Notes under the pieces: generated by a model
What the model saw: the letters and a program-made list of their open reading frames with translations, nothing else
The model's database searches: none
What the model was told of the DNA's origin: nothing
Program-made: the position numbers and the translations under genes
In this document: one piece after another, positions 1 through 9,350 of the stretch
Layout: each line of letters opens with the position of its first letter
How positions within the stretch are numbered: the stretch's first letter is position 1
From: Flavobacterium hiemivividum
GTDB lineage: Bacteria; Bacteroidota; Bacteroidia; Flavobacteriales; Flavobacteriaceae
DNA: 64,000 bases
Direction: 5' to 3'
NCBI RefSeq assembly: GCF_004349145.1
Contig: NZ_SMFO01000001.1
Coordinates: 806,001-870,000, forward strand

Positions 1-45
1 CGCAAAAAGGACTAAAAATGCTCCATACCTACTAAAAGCTTTCAT
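1..45 (-). CDS. N-terminal start of an unidentified gene, cut by the window edge
   Basis: An ATG at 45-43 on the minus strand opens a frame that stays open to the window edge and reads MKAFSRYGAFLVLFA. The positively charged start followed by a hydrophobic run looks like the beginning of a signal peptide or first membrane segment. It would lie downstream of the zinc-ribbon gene at 107-424 in the same direction. Only 15 codons are visible, so neither the function nor the gene itself is certain. Confidence 0.3.
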   Translation of the reverse strand, partial: MKAFSRYGAFLVLFA

Positions 46-106
46 GAATGTTATTAAAATATTAATGCAGACGATTTTAATTTAATAGCATCCTATCTAT
101 TTTATC

Positions 107-424
107 TTAACCCGCTACAGCCGCTGTAAACAATGCAATAAGACCTCCAACAATAAGTGCAAAGAAAATCCAAATGGAGTAAACTACTTGAAACAGAATT
201 CGCATTAAGATATTTGGGTGTTCCGCACCGTTTTTTAAAAACGCTTCGATTTTGTTTGGCTTTTTATTTATTTTTTCTTGTTCCTCGATTTTCTGCAGCC
301 TCTTTTTCTCACTTTCTAGTCTTCGCTTGAGAACCACGTCTAAAATCGCACCGCAATTACTACAATTCTCATTGTTTAAATTAACTGTACCACACTCTAA
401 ACACTTTATATACGATTTGCTCAC
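107..424 (-). CDS. small zinc-ribbon membrane protein
   Basis: The 105-residue protein begins with a zinc-ribbon-like Cys set (CLEC near residues 9-12, CSNC near 21-24), followed by a charged, probably helical stretch (about 33-60). It ends in one hydrophobic segment, IWIFFALIVGGLIALF, near residues 84-99, so the C-terminus should sit in the inner membrane with the ribbon in the cytoplasm. I do not recognise a named family. Such short ribbon-plus-anchor proteins are common and mostly uncharacterised. It ends 62 bases before the partial gene at the left edge, and the two may be co-transcribed. The four spaced cysteines make it a convincing real gene. Confidence 0.7.
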   Translation of the reverse strand: MSKSYIKCLECGTVNLNNENCSNCGAILDVVLKRRLESEKKRLQKIEEQEKINKKPNKIEAFLKNGAEHPNILMRILFQVVYSIWIFFALIVGGLIALFTAAVAG

Positions 425-599
425 TCTGCTTGTATTTAATCTGAATTCGGCCTTGTGTTTTTGAAATCAAAGTTATGAAAATTAATCTGTTTCAATACAG
501 TAGTATTGTTTCAATAGACGGACTGGACGCCAACAGCTTGGGATTTTTAATTCTCCAACCAGCATATTCTAACTCAGAGTACTCCCGCTATATTGATCT

Positions 600-680
600 T
601 TCAGAAGGACGAGGAATCACATAATCAATTCACAATGCATGATATCCTTGCCGAGATTCTTCCTTCGTTAGAATGACAAG
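600..680. repeat. pair of inverted REP-like repeats
   Basis: The arm at 653-680 reads GAGATTCTTCCTTCGTTAGA followed by ATGACAAG. The stretch 600-619 holds a partial copy in the opposite orientation (AGAAGGACGAGGAATC). This resembles the widespread extragenic family GAGATT(C/G)CTTCGT...AATGACA. Related single copies occur at 6453-6480 and 52243-52271. Two facing copies can form a stem-loop in RNA. The gap upstream (425-599) shows nothing recognisable. Confidence 0.5.
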
Positions 681-713
681 TTTGTGAAAATATATGGTGG
701 AAATCCCAAATTC

Positions 714-803
714 CTAGCCCCGATAATCCTGATGTTTCGGGAGAAAATCCTTTTCTTTTTTTCTTCAAAAAAGAAAAGATTGCAACGGATAGCGGGAAAT
801 TGC
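714..803 (+). ncRNA. structured RNA element resembling the flavo-1 motif
   Basis: The element opens with TAGCCCCGAT (715-724), has a long internal hairpin (ATCCTTTTCTTTTTT against AAAAAAGAAAAGAT, about 737-780) and closes with CGGATAGCGGGA (786-797). Its CCCG and CGGG ends can pair. A second element with the same plan lies at 23420-23472 (AGCCCTGAT, hairpin, GGATATAGCG, CAGG). The shared outer blocks around variable inner hairpins suggest a conserved RNA. From memory this resembles the Bacteroidetes flavo-1 motif, whose function is unknown. It lies upstream of the metG -7 box at 826-833, so it may be independent of metG. Confidence 0.45.
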
Positions 804-825
804 TTCAAATAAAAATTCTATTGCT

Positions 826-833
826 TATTTTTG
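826..833 (+). promoter_or_regulatory. metG promoter, -7 box TATTTTTG
   Basis: TATTTTTG matches the Bacteroidetes -7 consensus TAnnTTTG and lies about 42 bases before the metG ATG at 875. The TTG at 800-802 is spaced about 23 bases away, somewhat long for a -33 box. Because the promoter lies downstream of the TTG at 800, the longer upstream reading of metG can be discarded. Confidence 0.5.
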
Positions 834-874
834 CACCGAATTCTGCATTAATTTCAGAATCTAAAATCAATTTT

Positions 875-2932
875 ATGACACAGAATCCAAAAAGATATAC
901 GATTACAGCGGCATTGCCTTACACAAACGGACCAATTCACATTGGTCATTTGGCGGGAGTTTACGTGCCTTCTGATATTTATTCCCGTTACCTGAGATTG
1001 CAAGGAAGAGACGTTTTGTTTGTTTGCGGAAGCGATGAACACGGTGTTGCTATCTCGATGAAAGCAAAAAAAGAAGGTATCACGCCTCAAGAAGTGATTG
1101 ACAAATACGATGGAATTATTCGAAAATCGTTTATTGACTTCGGAATTTCGTTTGATAATTACTCTCGAACTTCGGCAAAAATTCATCACGACACGGCTTC
1201 GGAGTTTTTTACAAAATTATATGAAAAAGGCGACTTCATAGAACAAGTAACCGAACAATTGTATGATGCGAAAGCGGATCAATTCCTTGCAGACCGTTTT
1301 GTAATTGGTACTTGTCCAAAATGCGGTAACGAAGAAGCATACGGAGATCAGTGCGAAAAATGTGGATCTACCTTGAACGCTACTGATTTGATTAATCCAA
1401 AATCGACTATTACAGGAGAAACTCCTATTATGAAATCGACAAAACATTGGTTTTTACCTTTGGATCGTTATGAAGATTTCTTAAAAGAGTGGATTCTTGT
1501 TGGACATAAAAACGACTGGAAACCCAATGTTTACGGACAAGTAAAATCTTGGATTGACGGCGGACTAGAACCTCGTGCGGTTACGCGTGACTTAGATTGG
1601 GGAATCGATGTTCCTGTTCCTGGCGCCGAAGGAAAAAAATTATATGTGTGGTTTGATGCGCCTATTGGATACATTTCAGCTTCGAAAGAATGGGCTGCAC
1701 GCGAAGGAAAAGAGTGGGAACCATACTGGAAAGATCAAGACACGAAGTTGGTTCACTTTATAGGGAAAGACAATATCGTTTTTCACTGTATCATTTTCCC
1801 TGCGATGTTAAAAGCCGAAGGAAGCTACATTTTACCAGACAATGTGCCTGCAAACGAGTTCTTAAACTTAGAAGGAAATAAATTATCTACCTCTAAAAAC
1901 TGGGCGGTTTGGCTGCACGAATATTTAGAAGAATTTCCAGGTCAGCAAGATGTTTTGCGTTATGCTTTGACATCGAATGCACCCGAAACTAAGGATAACG
2001 ACTTTACTTGGAAAGATTTTCAAGCGAGAAATAACAATGAATTGGTTGCTATTTACGGTAATTTCATTAATCGTGTTGTGGTTTTAACCAATAAGTATTA
2101 CAACGGAGTTGTTCCACAACCAAACGAATTATCTGAGGTTGATAAAGCGACTTTAACCGAATTAAAAGCCTATCCAGCTGTAATTTCGAGCTCTGTAGAA
2201 AGATATAGATTTAGAGAAGCACTTGGTGAATTAATGAATGTTGCTCGTCTTGGAAATAAATATTTAGCTGACGAAGAACCTTGGAAAGTAATTAAAGACA
2301 ATCCAGAGCGCGTACAAACACAAATGTATGTGGCTTTGCAAATCGCAGCTGCTTTGAGTTCGCTATGTGAACCATTCTTGCCTTTTACAGCGACTAAATT
2401 ATCAAGAATATTAAAACTAGAATCTCCGTTGTCTTGGACTACCATTTCAGAAACTTCAGATTTGATTGTACCGGGACACCAAATTGGGGAAGCTGAATTG
2501 CTTTTCGCCAAAATTGAAGACGAGGAAATTCAGAAACAAATAGACAAACTAGAAGCTACAAAAACAGCCAACAAAGCCGAAAATAAAGTCGTAGAGCCTC
2601 AAAAAGAAGCGATTCAGTTTGATGATTTTTCCAAAATGGATTTGCGTGTTGGAACCATCCTAGAAGCCACTAAAATGCCAAAAGCAAACAAGCTTTTGAT
2701 TTTGAAAGTAGATACTGGAATTGACGTTCGTACTATTGTTTCGGGAATTGCAGAGAGCTTCAAACCCGAAGATATCATTGGTAAGAAAGTGACTGTTTTG
2801 GTGAACTTAGCACCAAGGAACCTTCGCGGAGTAGAAAGTCAAGGCATGATCTTAATGACCACAAATGCAGAAGAAAAACTGGTTTTTGTAAATCCAGATA
2901 CTGATGCTGCCAATGGCGAGACAATAAATTAA
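875..2932 (+). CDS. metG: methionyl-tRNA synthetase (MetRS)
   Basis: Charges tRNA-Met with methionine in the cytoplasm. The 685-residue protein shows the class I signature HIGH at residues 22-25. It also has a zinc-binding insert ([19 protein letters not shown], about 146-164) and a KMSKS-type loop in the form KLSTSKNW. The helical anticodon-binding region follows, and the C-terminus is an EMAPII/Trbp111-like tRNA-binding domain (about 575-680, beginning [15 protein letters not shown]). This is the long dimeric form usual for Bacteroidetes. The ATG at 875 is chosen because the longer frame would start at TTG 800, add 25 residues unlike the family and include the -7 box. It is a single gene with its own promoter. 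Confidence 0.97.
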   Translation: MTQNPKRYTITAALPYTNGPIHIGHLAGVYVPSDIYSRYLRLQGRDVLFVCGSDEHGVAISMKAKKEGITPQEVIDKYDGIIRKSFIDFGISFDNYSRTSAKIHHDTASEFFTKLYEKGDFIEQVTEQLYDAKADQFLADRFVIGTCPKCGNEEAYGDQCEKCGSTLNATDLINPKSTITGETPIMKSTKHWFLPLDRYEDFLKEWILVGHKNDWKPNVYGQVKSWIDGGLEPRAVTRDLDWGIDVPVPGAEGKKLYVWFDAPIGYISASKEWAAREGKEWEPYWKDQDTKLVHFIGKDNIVFHCIIFPAMLKAEGSYILPDNVPANEFLNLEGNKLSTSKNWAVWLHEYLEEFPGQQDVLRYALTSNAPETKDNDFTWKDFQARNNNELVAIYGNFINRVVVLTNKYYNGVVPQPNELSEVDKATLTELKAYPAVISSSVERYRFREALGELMNVARLGNKYLADEEPWKVIKDNPERVQTQMYVALQIAAALSSLCEPFLPFTATKLSRILKLESPLSWTTISETSDLIVPGHQIGEAELLFAKIEDEEIQKQIDKLEATKTANKAENKVVEPQKEAIQFDDFSKMDLRVGTILEATKMPKANKLLILKVDTGIDVRTIVSGIAESFKPEDIIGKKVTVLVNLAPRNLRGVESQGMILMTTNAEEKLVFVNPDTDAANGETIN

Positions 2933-2948
2933 GAAATAAAATTCAACA

Positions 2949-3000
2949 TGAATTTCACTAATTTACACGAATGAATTTGTGGTAATTAGTGAAATTCGTG
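2949..3000. repeat. imperfect palindrome of the TTTCAC(n)AATT family
   Basis: GAATTTCACTAATT (2952-2965) is mirrored by AATTAGTGAAATTC (about 2984-2997), separated by roughly 18 bases. The same word pair (CACGAATTTCAC / GTGAAATTCGTG) builds the palindrome at 24889-24931. It lies between metG and the DMT gene. It could form a transcript hairpin, but no T-run follows directly, so I call it a dispersed palindrome rather than a terminator. Confidence 0.5.
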
Positions 3001-3018
3001 TTTTTAATAAAAACAAAA

Positions 3019-3897
3019 ATGACCAATGCAAAACCTAGATTAGCATTAGCTTTTGGAATACTTTGTATTTCTATTTTTCCAATATTGGTTAAACTCTCAC
3101 TTACTCCTGGGCTGATTTCTGCATTTTACAGAATGGCATTCGCAGTAGCATTGCTATTACCCTTTGTACTTATTACAAAAAAATTTACACTACCAAAAAC
3201 AAATGTTTTACTCCTTGCTATTCTATGTGGAGTACTATTTGCCTCTGACGTTGCTGTTTGGAACATTGCTATACAGACATCGAGTGCCACACAGGCATCT
3301 CTATTAACTAATTTATCTCCGCTTTGGGTGGGTATTATTTCATATGTATTCCTGAAAACCAAGCCGGCTACCAACTTTTGGATAGGAACCGCTGTCGCAT
3401 TATTTGGGATGGCGATGTTAGTAGGTTTTAAATTTTTCTTGGAATTGGATTTTGACACTGCTTTCCTTTTGGCCGTATTATCAGGAGTTTTGTATTCGAT
3501 ATATTTGTTAGTCAGTAAAAAAGTACTTTCTCAAATGGATGTACTTTCCTTTATGACAATCAGTTTACTGTCATCGACAGTATATTTAGCCGCAGTTTGT
3601 CTTTGGATGAACGAACCTTTTTCGGGCTTTTCAGATATGGGTTGGTATGTACTATTGATACAGGCCGTGGTATGCCAACTACTTGCTTGGATTTCGATAA
3701 GCTATGCTACACAACACATGCGTCCCACTCGAGTTTCACTAAGTTTACTAGGTCAAGCGGTATTAACATCAATTTTGGCGTGGTTGTTTCTAGACGAAAA
3801 GATCACATTGCATATGATTATTGGTGGTCTTATTTTACTTGTCGGAATCCGAATCACCTTTTACACCAAGACGCTTTCGATAAAAAACATTAAATAA
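3019..3897 (+). CDS. DMT-superfamily (EamA) inner-membrane exporter
   Basis: The 292-residue protein consists almost wholly of hydrophobic segments, about ten, arranged as two EamA repeats. The first includes LAFGILCISIFPILVKL and AILCGVLFASDVAVWN, and the second VVCQLLAWISISYATQ and LDEKITLHMIIGGLILL. The motif ...LTNLSPLWVGIISYVFLK is typical of the family. Members export or import small metabolites such as amino acids or purines, and the substrate cannot be told here. The ATG at 3019 is preferred over an in-frame start 30 bases upstream because the extra residues come from the palindrome and add no membrane segment. The HAD gene follows 26 bases downstream, so the two may share a transcript. 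Confidence 0.9.
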   Translation: MTNAKPRLALAFGILCISIFPILVKLSLTPGLISAFYRMAFAVALLLPFVLITKKFTLPKTNVLLLAILCGVLFASDVAVWNIAIQTSSATQASLLTNLSPLWVGIISYVFLKTKPATNFWIGTAVALFGMAMLVGFKFFLELDFDTAFLLAVLSGVLYSIYLLVSKKVLSQMDVLSFMTISLLSSTVYLAAVCLWMNEPFSGFSDMGWYVLLIQAVVCQLLAWISISYATQHMRPTRVSLSLLGQAVLTSILAWLFLDEKITLHMIIGGLILLVGIRITFYTKTLSIKNIK

Positions 3898-3923
3898 ATT
3901 CCACTTTAGCCCTAGAAAATAAT

Positions 3924-4613
3924 ATGAAAAATTTAAAAGTAATAGCTTTCGACGCAGATGACACCTTATTCATAAACGAAACCTATTTTGCTGAAACAGA
4001 AGAAAAATTTTGCAGTTTAATGAGTGATTACCTATCACATCAAGGAATTTCAAAAGAGCTTTTTAAAATCGAAATTGACAATTTAAAATTGTATGGTTAT
4101 GGCATCAAAGGCTATATTCTTTCGATGATTGAAGCGGCGATGAAAATCTCAAACAACACTATCTCAATCGAAGTAATTGAACGTATTATACAGTACGGAA
4201 AAGAGTTAACAGAAAAACCTATCGTATTATTAGAAGGTGTCGAAGAAACACTACAAGCATTGCATGGAAAATATAAGTTAGTTGTTGCCACCAAAGGCGA
4301 CTTATTAGACCAACGAAGAAAACTGCACAATTCTGGACTAGGGAAATATTTTCACCACATCGAGGTGATGTCAGACAAACAGGAAATTGATTACTGTGAT
4401 TTGATAAAACGTTTAGAAATTGAACCTTCTGAATTTTTCATGATTGGCAACTCATTAAAATCGGATGTTTTACCAGTTCTGGCTATTGGAGGTTATGCTG
4501 CTCATATTCCGTTTCATACTACTTGGGAACACGAAAAAATTGACCACAAAATAGTGCATGAAAATTTTATGGCTCATGAAAAAATAATTGAGGTTCTAAA
4601 AAAGCTAAAATAA
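3924..4613 (+). CDS. HAD-family hydrolase (phosphatase)
   Basis: The 229-residue protein has the haloacid-dehalogenase core. Motif I is FDADDTLF (residues 8-15), with the nucleophile Asp and the acid/base Asp two residues on. Motif II is the Thr in LVVATKGD, and motif IV lies in MIGNSLKSDVLPVLAIGG. The helical cap lies between motifs I and II, as in subfamily I phosphatases of the phosphoglycolate or pyrimidine 5'-nucleotidase type. The substrate is not evident. It follows the DMT exporter by 26 bases and is followed by a small hairpin with a T-run (4729-4750). Confidence 0.88.
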   Translation: MKNLKVIAFDADDTLFINETYFAETEEKFCSLMSDYLSHQGISKELFKIEIDNLKLYGYGIKGYILSMIEAAMKISNNTISIEVIERIIQYGKELTEKPIVLLEGVEETLQALHGKYKLVVATKGDLLDQRRKLHNSGLGKYFHHIEVMSDKQEIDYCDLIKRLEIEPSEFFMIGNSLKSDVLPVLAIGGYAAHIPFHTTWEHEKIDHKIVHENFMAHEKIIEVLKKLK

Positions 4614-4728
4614 AACCTTTTTTCTTACTAAAAAACTGTGATTTAACTACATATCTATTAAAATAGAATACAAAATTCTGTCAAAATCAGATAAAATTTT
4701 ATGAAAAACACAATCTCGCCCCACTAAA

Positions 4729-4750
4729 CAAGGGTTATTCCCTTTTTTTT
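4729..4750 (+). terminator. weak intrinsic terminator after the HAD gene
   Basis: AAGGG TTATT CCCTT is followed directly by TTTTTTT. The stem is only five base pairs, but the T-run is long. It lies 116 bases after the HAD stop and upstream of the ompA promoter. Confidence 0.4.
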
Positions 4751-4813
4751 ATGTAATTATCTATATTTTTTACATAATTTACTGTTCGAAATTTCTTATT
4801 AAACAAAATGTGT

Positions 4814-4821
4814 TACTTTTG
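4814..4821 (+). promoter_or_regulatory. ompA promoter, -7 box TACTTTTG
   Basis: TACTTTTG matches TAnnTTTG. It lies 26 bases before the ATG at 4847 and inside the longer in-frame reading that would begin at 4808. This supports 4847 as the true start. Confidence 0.6.
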
Positions 4822-4846
4822 CCTAAATTCTAAATTTAAAGAAAAA

Positions 4847-6103
4847 ATGAAAAAAGGTATACTTACGTTGGTTTTTGCTGCGGCATTCTCTACACTTTCA
4901 GCTCAAACAGAGCCAGTACAAACAATTAATCCTGAATTTAACAAATGGTCTGTTGAATTAGCTGGAGGTTTAAACAAACCTATGAGACCTATGACTGCTG
5001 GATACAGAACTGCAGTAACAAGTGCTTATGTAGCTGATCTAGGAGTTAGATACATGTTTAACAACAAGTTTGGTTTAAAAGCTGACTTCGGATACAACAG
5101 TTTTAAAGAAGGAGAAAACTCAATCGGATTTGACTCTAAATATTACAGAGCAGATTTACAAGCAGTTGCTAACTTAGGAAGAATCATGAATTTTGAAACT
5201 TGGACTAACACACTTGGATTATTAGGTCATGCTGGTTTTGGTTTAGGTTTTGGTGAAGCTGAAAATAGCACAGGAACAGATAAAATGGGTAACTTTATGG
5301 CTGGTGTAACAGGTCAAATTAAATTATCTAACAGAATTGCATTAACTGGAGATTTCACAACAATCCTTAATGCTAAACAAAATCGTACTTTTGATGGTGC
5401 AAGCACTGTTGGAACACCTGGATTTGCAGGAGTACTTTTTAACGGAACTGTAGGTTTAACAGTTTACTTAGGTAAAAATGAAAAACATGCTGACTGGGTA
5501 ACTTTAGTAGACAAAGATGTAATCGCTTTAACTGGTAGAGTTGATAATCTTGAAACTATGTTGATCGATACTGATCAAGATGGTGTTGCTGATTACTTAG
5601 ACTTAGAAAAAAATACAGTTTCTGGTGTAATGGTTGATACTAAAGGAAGAGCGATTGACTTAAACAACAATAACGTTCCTGACGAATTAGAAAGCTATTT
5701 AATGGCTAACTACGTTAACAAAAATGACAAATCTGGTTCTTTCAACGACAATGAAGTAGTTAAAGGTTTAATCAATGGTGGTTATGTAGCTACTTATTTT
5801 GATTTTGACAAATCAACTCCATCTAACGTTTCTACAGAAGGTATCGATTTTATCGTAACTTACTTAAGAGCTAATCCTTCTGCATCTGTTGAAATTACAG
5901 GTCATGCTGACGAATTAGGAAACTCTGCATACAATGACAAATTGTCTAATGCAAGAGCTAACAATGTGAAAAAGATCTTAATGAAAGCTAACATTGACGC
6001 TAACAGATTAAATATTGTAGCAGCTGGTGAGGACAATTCAGTTCAAAAAGATTCTGAAATGGCTAGAAAATTAGTTAGAAAAGTAACTTACACAATCAAA
6101 TAA
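4847..6103 (+). CDS. OmpA-family outer-membrane protein
   Basis: A major outer-membrane protein that tethers the envelope to peptidoglycan. The 418-residue product starts with a signal peptide (MKKGILTLVFAAAFSTLSAQ). An eight-strand-like beta-barrel region with alternating aromatic residues follows (about 30-210). Next comes a short calcium-binding, thrombospondin-3-like linker (DTDQDGVADYLD, DLNNNNVPDELE). The C-terminal OmpA domain (about 310-415) contains YFDFDKSTPS and the peptidoglycan-binding ITGHADELGNSAYNDKLSNA. The gene stands alone, with a good promoter in front and a strong terminator behind, as expected for an abundant porin-like protein. Its codons are notably uniform, consistent with high expression. 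Confidence 0.95.
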   Translation: MKKGILTLVFAAAFSTLSAQTEPVQTINPEFNKWSVELAGGLNKPMRPMTAGYRTAVTSAYVADLGVRYMFNNKFGLKADFGYNSFKEGENSIGFDSKYYRADLQAVANLGRIMNFETWTNTLGLLGHAGFGLGFGEAENSTGTDKMGNFMAGVTGQIKLSNRIALTGDFTTILNAKQNRTFDGASTVGTPGFAGVLFNGTVGLTVYLGKNEKHADWVTLVDKDVIALTGRVDNLETMLIDTDQDGVADYLDLEKNTVSGVMVDTKGRAIDLNNNNVPDELESYLMANYVNKNDKSGSFNDNEVVKGLINGGYVATYFDFDKSTPSNVSTEGIDFIVTYLRANPSASVEITGHADELGNSAYNDKLSNARANNVKKILMKANIDANRLNIVAAGEDNSVQKDSEMARKLVRKVTYTIK

Positions 6104-6189
6104 TTTATTTTTAAATTATATAAAAGCCTAAAATGGAATATTGAACTTCCATAAAGGTTTGGAAAATTTAATAAATGCTTTATATAAAA

Positions 6190-6222
6190 TGAGCCCGATA
6201 TTGTATCGGGCTCATTCTTTTT
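6190..6222 (+). terminator. ompA terminator
   Basis: TGAGCCCGATA TTG TATCGGGCTCA forms a perfect 11-bp stem with a three-base loop. It is followed by TTCTTTTT. It lies 87 bases after the ompA stop. Confidence 0.85.
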
Positions 6223-6623
6223 ATAACTAGTTTCATTATTGTAAAATAAGCTAATTTGTTCGTTTTAGTTTCGGCTTATATCTTTGTCTTTACAATAATT
6301 CAGGTTTCATATAGATAGGTTTCTATAAATATCGCATCTTAATAATACCTATTTGACTTTTTGAAAAAACGACAATAAATAATAACTACAAACTTTTCAT
6401 TCTTTCTCATTTTTGGAACGAGATAGCAATTCTAATTACTTGAGTAGTTTATTGAGATTCCTCCTCTGACGAAATGACAAACTAAATCTTAGATTATAGG
6501 CATGGAAATATCACAATAATTTCGATACTAAGATTTTACAAATCACTGCTTAACTCTCGCTTTGATATATTTTCAATCAAATATCAAATACTATTATTTC
6601 CTTTGATGGTAATTCTAAAACTA
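6223..6623. other. intergenic region with one REP-like repeat
   Basis: No gene is visible in this AT-rich stretch between the convergent ompA and serine-hydrolase genes. It holds a copy of the REP-like family at 6453-6480 (GAGATTCCTCCTCTGACGAA then ATGACAA). Nothing else is recognisable. Confidence 0.5.
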
Positions 6624-7967
6624 TCACTTTACACTTTCGATAATTCCTTTTAAAAATGCGTTGAAATCGAAATCAGGACTTTCTTTTAAACCCATGCGTA
6701 CAATGACCAAATCTAACGATGGAATAATAGCTACCATCTGTCCTTGAAACCCACTACAATAATACATATCGCGTGGAACGTCTGGGAATTTTCCGCCAGC
6801 ATTTAACCAAAAATGAGCGCCGTAACCACCGTTTGAAGTAGCAGTAGGAGTTGCCACATACTTCACCCAACTTTCATCCAAAATTTGCTGCCCATTCCAA
6901 TTCCCTTTGTGCAAGTACAACAACCCAAATTTGGACCAATCGCGCGTCGTTGCCCAGCCGTAGGACGATCCTACATAATTACCAGCCATATCCGTTTCGA
7001 GGATCATCGAATGCATCCCTATTTTATCAATCAATGCAGAATACCAAAAATCAAGATACTCTTGATGCGTTTTAAACTGATTTCTCAAAATGTACGACAA
7101 TAAGTTAGTCGTTCCAGAAGAATAGTTCCAATGCGTATTAGATACAAATATTGACGGCTTTTCCAGTTGCACTCTTCCCATATTATTTGATTGAAAAAGC
7201 ATTTTTGTAGCATCACAAATTGTACTGTAATTCTCTTCCCACTCGAGTCCAGAATTCATATGAAGCAGATCATTAGTGGTAATCCTTTTGCGCTTATCAT
7301 TCCGCCACTCTACTATTGGCGCCGACTTATAAATATCATACTTTCCTTGTTTTTCAAGAACTCCAAACATTGTCGCTGTAATACTTTTAGTCATGGACCA
7401 GCCCAGAATTTTGCTGTCTTTGTTAAAACCAGTATCATATTTCTCGGCAATAATTTGGTCCTTGTGTATGACTATTACAGAACGTGTTCTTTTGTCTTTT
7501 TTTCCTGCTTTATCAAAAGCATTGGCCACAGCCGCATTTAATTTCGAATAGTCAACTGAACTCAAAACAGTATCTTTCTGATCTAGCTTACCATAAGGGA
7601 AAGGCAAATCAGAAATGAATTTGGTTCTAGTAGGAACCTCATATGCTACGGATGTATCAAAATCAGAGTCTATCAAAGTAACACCGAGTCCTTCTCGATA
7701 AATCGCTTTTCGTTCTTTCAATCCATAAACCGAAGCCGTCGCAAATTGACCGTTTTCGTCAATTTTATTTGTAGCCAAATCAATCATCTTAATATCGTTA
7801 TCGCCTTTTTCAATCGCCTCCATCGAACGATGATCGATGAAATGTCCCGAGGCCATACTTTTGGCCGAAAAACCGGAAATCAAGTCTAACTTAGTATAAG
7901 TAATAGATCCGTAATAAATGATTCCTATTAAAGCGGCAAAACCTATGAGTTTGAAGAATTTTTTCAT
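6624..7967 (-). CDS. serine hydrolase, beta-lactamase class C family
   Basis: The 447-residue protein has an N-terminal membrane or signal segment (LIGFAALIGIIYYGSI). The beta-lactamase/DD-peptidase fold follows from about residue 150. The catalytic SxxK motif is GWSMTKS, the YxN-type motif is NYSSGTTN, and a C-terminal HFWLNAGG region takes the KTG position. Members act in the periplasm as esterases, DD-peptidases or amidases on peptidoglycan-like substrates, and true beta-lactamase activity is uncommon in this long form. It is divergent from sufS, with 157 bases between their starts. No operon partner is visible. Confidence 0.9.
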   Translation of the reverse strand: MKKFFKLIGFAALIGIIYYGSITYTKLDLISGFSAKSMASGHFIDHRSMEAIEKGDNDIKMIDLATNKIDENGQFATASVYGLKERKAIYREGLGVTLIDSDFDTSVAYEVPTRTKFISDLPFPYGKLDQKDTVLSSVDYSKLNAAVANAFDKAGKKDKRTRSVIVIHKDQIIAEKYDTGFNKDSKILGWSMTKSITATMFGVLEKQGKYDIYKSAPIVEWRNDKRKRITTNDLLHMNSGLEWEENYSTICDATKMLFQSNNMGRVQLEKPSIFVSNTHWNYSSGTTNLLSYILRNQFKTHQEYLDFWYSALIDKIGMHSMILETDMAGNYVGSSYGWATTRDWSKFGLLYLHKGNWNGQQILDESWVKYVATPTATSNGGYGAHFWLNAGGKFPDVPRDMYYCSGFQGQMVAIIPSLDLVIVRMGLKESPDFDFNAFLKGIIESVK

Positions 7968-8092
7968 TTGACAAATATTTACTGCAATTTAACAAAATAT
8001 CTAATCACTAGACCGATATTATATTTTGATGCTAGCATAAGAAACAAACATAAAAAACAGCAAATTAGCAGCAGAAACAATTTGGATTTTAG

Positions 8093-8100
8093 TACTTTTG
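8093..8100 (+). promoter_or_regulatory. sufS promoter, -7 box TACTTTTG
   Basis: TACTTTTG matches TAnnTTTG and lies 24 bases before the sufS ATG at 8125. A clear -33 TTG at standard spacing is not seen. Confidence 0.5.
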
Positions 8101-8124
8101 TATTTAGAACTTTTCTAAATAATT

Positions 8125-9339
8125 ATGCTAGATATTCAAAAAATAAGAGCCGATTTTCCTATACTTTCACAAAAAGTGAACGGAAAACCTTTAATTTATT
8201 TCGACAACGGAGCCACATCACAGAAACCGCAAGTTGTGATTGATGCGATTTCAAAATACTATCAGAAAATCAATGCCAATATACATCGCGGAGTACATAC
8301 TTTGAGCCAGTTAGCGACTGATGCGTATGAAATTTCTCGTGGGAAAATTCAAAATCATATTAACGCCAAACATTCTCATGAAGTACTATTTACTTCAGGA
8401 ACTACTTTCGGAATCAATTTAGTTGCGAACGGATTTGCTGCTATTTTAAAACCAGGTGACGAAGTGTTGGTTTCGGCATTAGAACACCATAGTAACATTG
8501 TGCCTTGGCAAATGCTGTGTGAGAAAACCGGAGCCGTTCTTAAAGTCATTCCCATGAATGAAAAAGGGGAATTAATCATGGCAGAATTCGATAAATTACT
8601 TTCGAAAAAGACTAAAATCGTTACCACAAATCATATTTCGAATGCGTTAGGGACTATCAACCCAATCAAGTACATGATTGATCAAGCGCATGCTGTGGGA
8701 GCTGCTATTTTAATTGATGGAGCCCAAGCAGTTCCCCATTTAAAGCCAGACGTTCAAGATTTAGATTGTGACTTTTATGTTTTTTCAGGACATAAAATGT
8801 GCGGACCAACTGGAGTGGGAATTTTATACGGAAAAGAGGATTGGTTGAATAAACTTCCTCCTTATCAAGGTGGTGGCGAAATGATCAAAGAGGTGACTTT
8901 CGAAAAAACAACTTATGCGGAACTACCTCATAAATTTGAAGCGGGAACGCCAAATATTGCCGGCGGAATCGTTTTAGGAACTGCAATAGATTATATGAAT
9001 GGGGTTGGTTTTGAAAATATTCAAAAACAAGAGTTGGAATTATTGAAGTACGGAACCAAGCGATTATTGGAAATTGAAGGTTTGAAAATTTTTGGTACAT
9101 CACAAGAAAAAACTTCCGTAATTTCGTTTAATATCAAAGGCATTCATCCGTACGACATTGGCACCATAATTGACAAATTAGGAATAGCGGTTAGAACTGG
9201 GCATCATTGCGCGCAACCGATTATGAATTATTTCGAAATTCCAGGAACAATACGAGCATCATTTTCTTTTTACAATACCAAAGAAGAAATTGACGTAATG
9301 GTTGAAGCTGTAAAAAGAGCCACTCTAATGTTATCTTAA
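8125..9339 (+). CDS. sufS: cysteine desulfurase SufS
   Basis: A PLP enzyme that takes sulfur from cysteine for Fe-S cluster assembly, leaving alanine. The 404-residue protein has the PLP-binding Lys in SGHKMCGPTG (K224) and ALEHHSNIVPW near 118-128. The persulfide-forming Cys is in RTGHHCAQP (C362), which has the group II (SufS) context. It has its own promoter. In many Flavobacteria sufS follows sufBCD, but here a divergent serine hydrolase lies upstream, so sufBCD must be elsewhere. Downstream, after a small lipoprotein-like gene, is sufE, its sulfur acceptor. Confidence 0.97.
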   Translation: MLDIQKIRADFPILSQKVNGKPLIYFDNGATSQKPQVVIDAISKYYQKINANIHRGVHTLSQLATDAYEISRGKIQNHINAKHSHEVLFTSGTTFGINLVANGFAAILKPGDEVLVSALEHHSNIVPWQMLCEKTGAVLKVIPMNEKGELIMAEFDKLLSKKTKIVTTNHISNALGTINPIKYMIDQAHAVGAAILIDGAQAVPHLKPDVQDLDCDFYVFSGHKMCGPTGVGILYGKEDWLNKLPPYQGGGEMIKEVTFEKTTYAELPHKFEAGTPNIAGGIVLGTAIDYMNGVGFENIQKQELELLKYGTKRLLEIEGLKIFGTSQEKTSVISFNIKGIHPYDIGTIIDKLGIAVRTGHHCAQPIMNYFEIPGTIRASFSFYNTKEEIDVMVEAVKRATLMLS

Positions 9340-9350
9340 GTTTATAAACG

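Noticed and set aside
800..874. Upstream extension of metG from TTG 800
   Set aside because: The extension contains the -7 box TATTTTTG and adds residues unlike other MetRS starts. The ATG at 875 fits the family.
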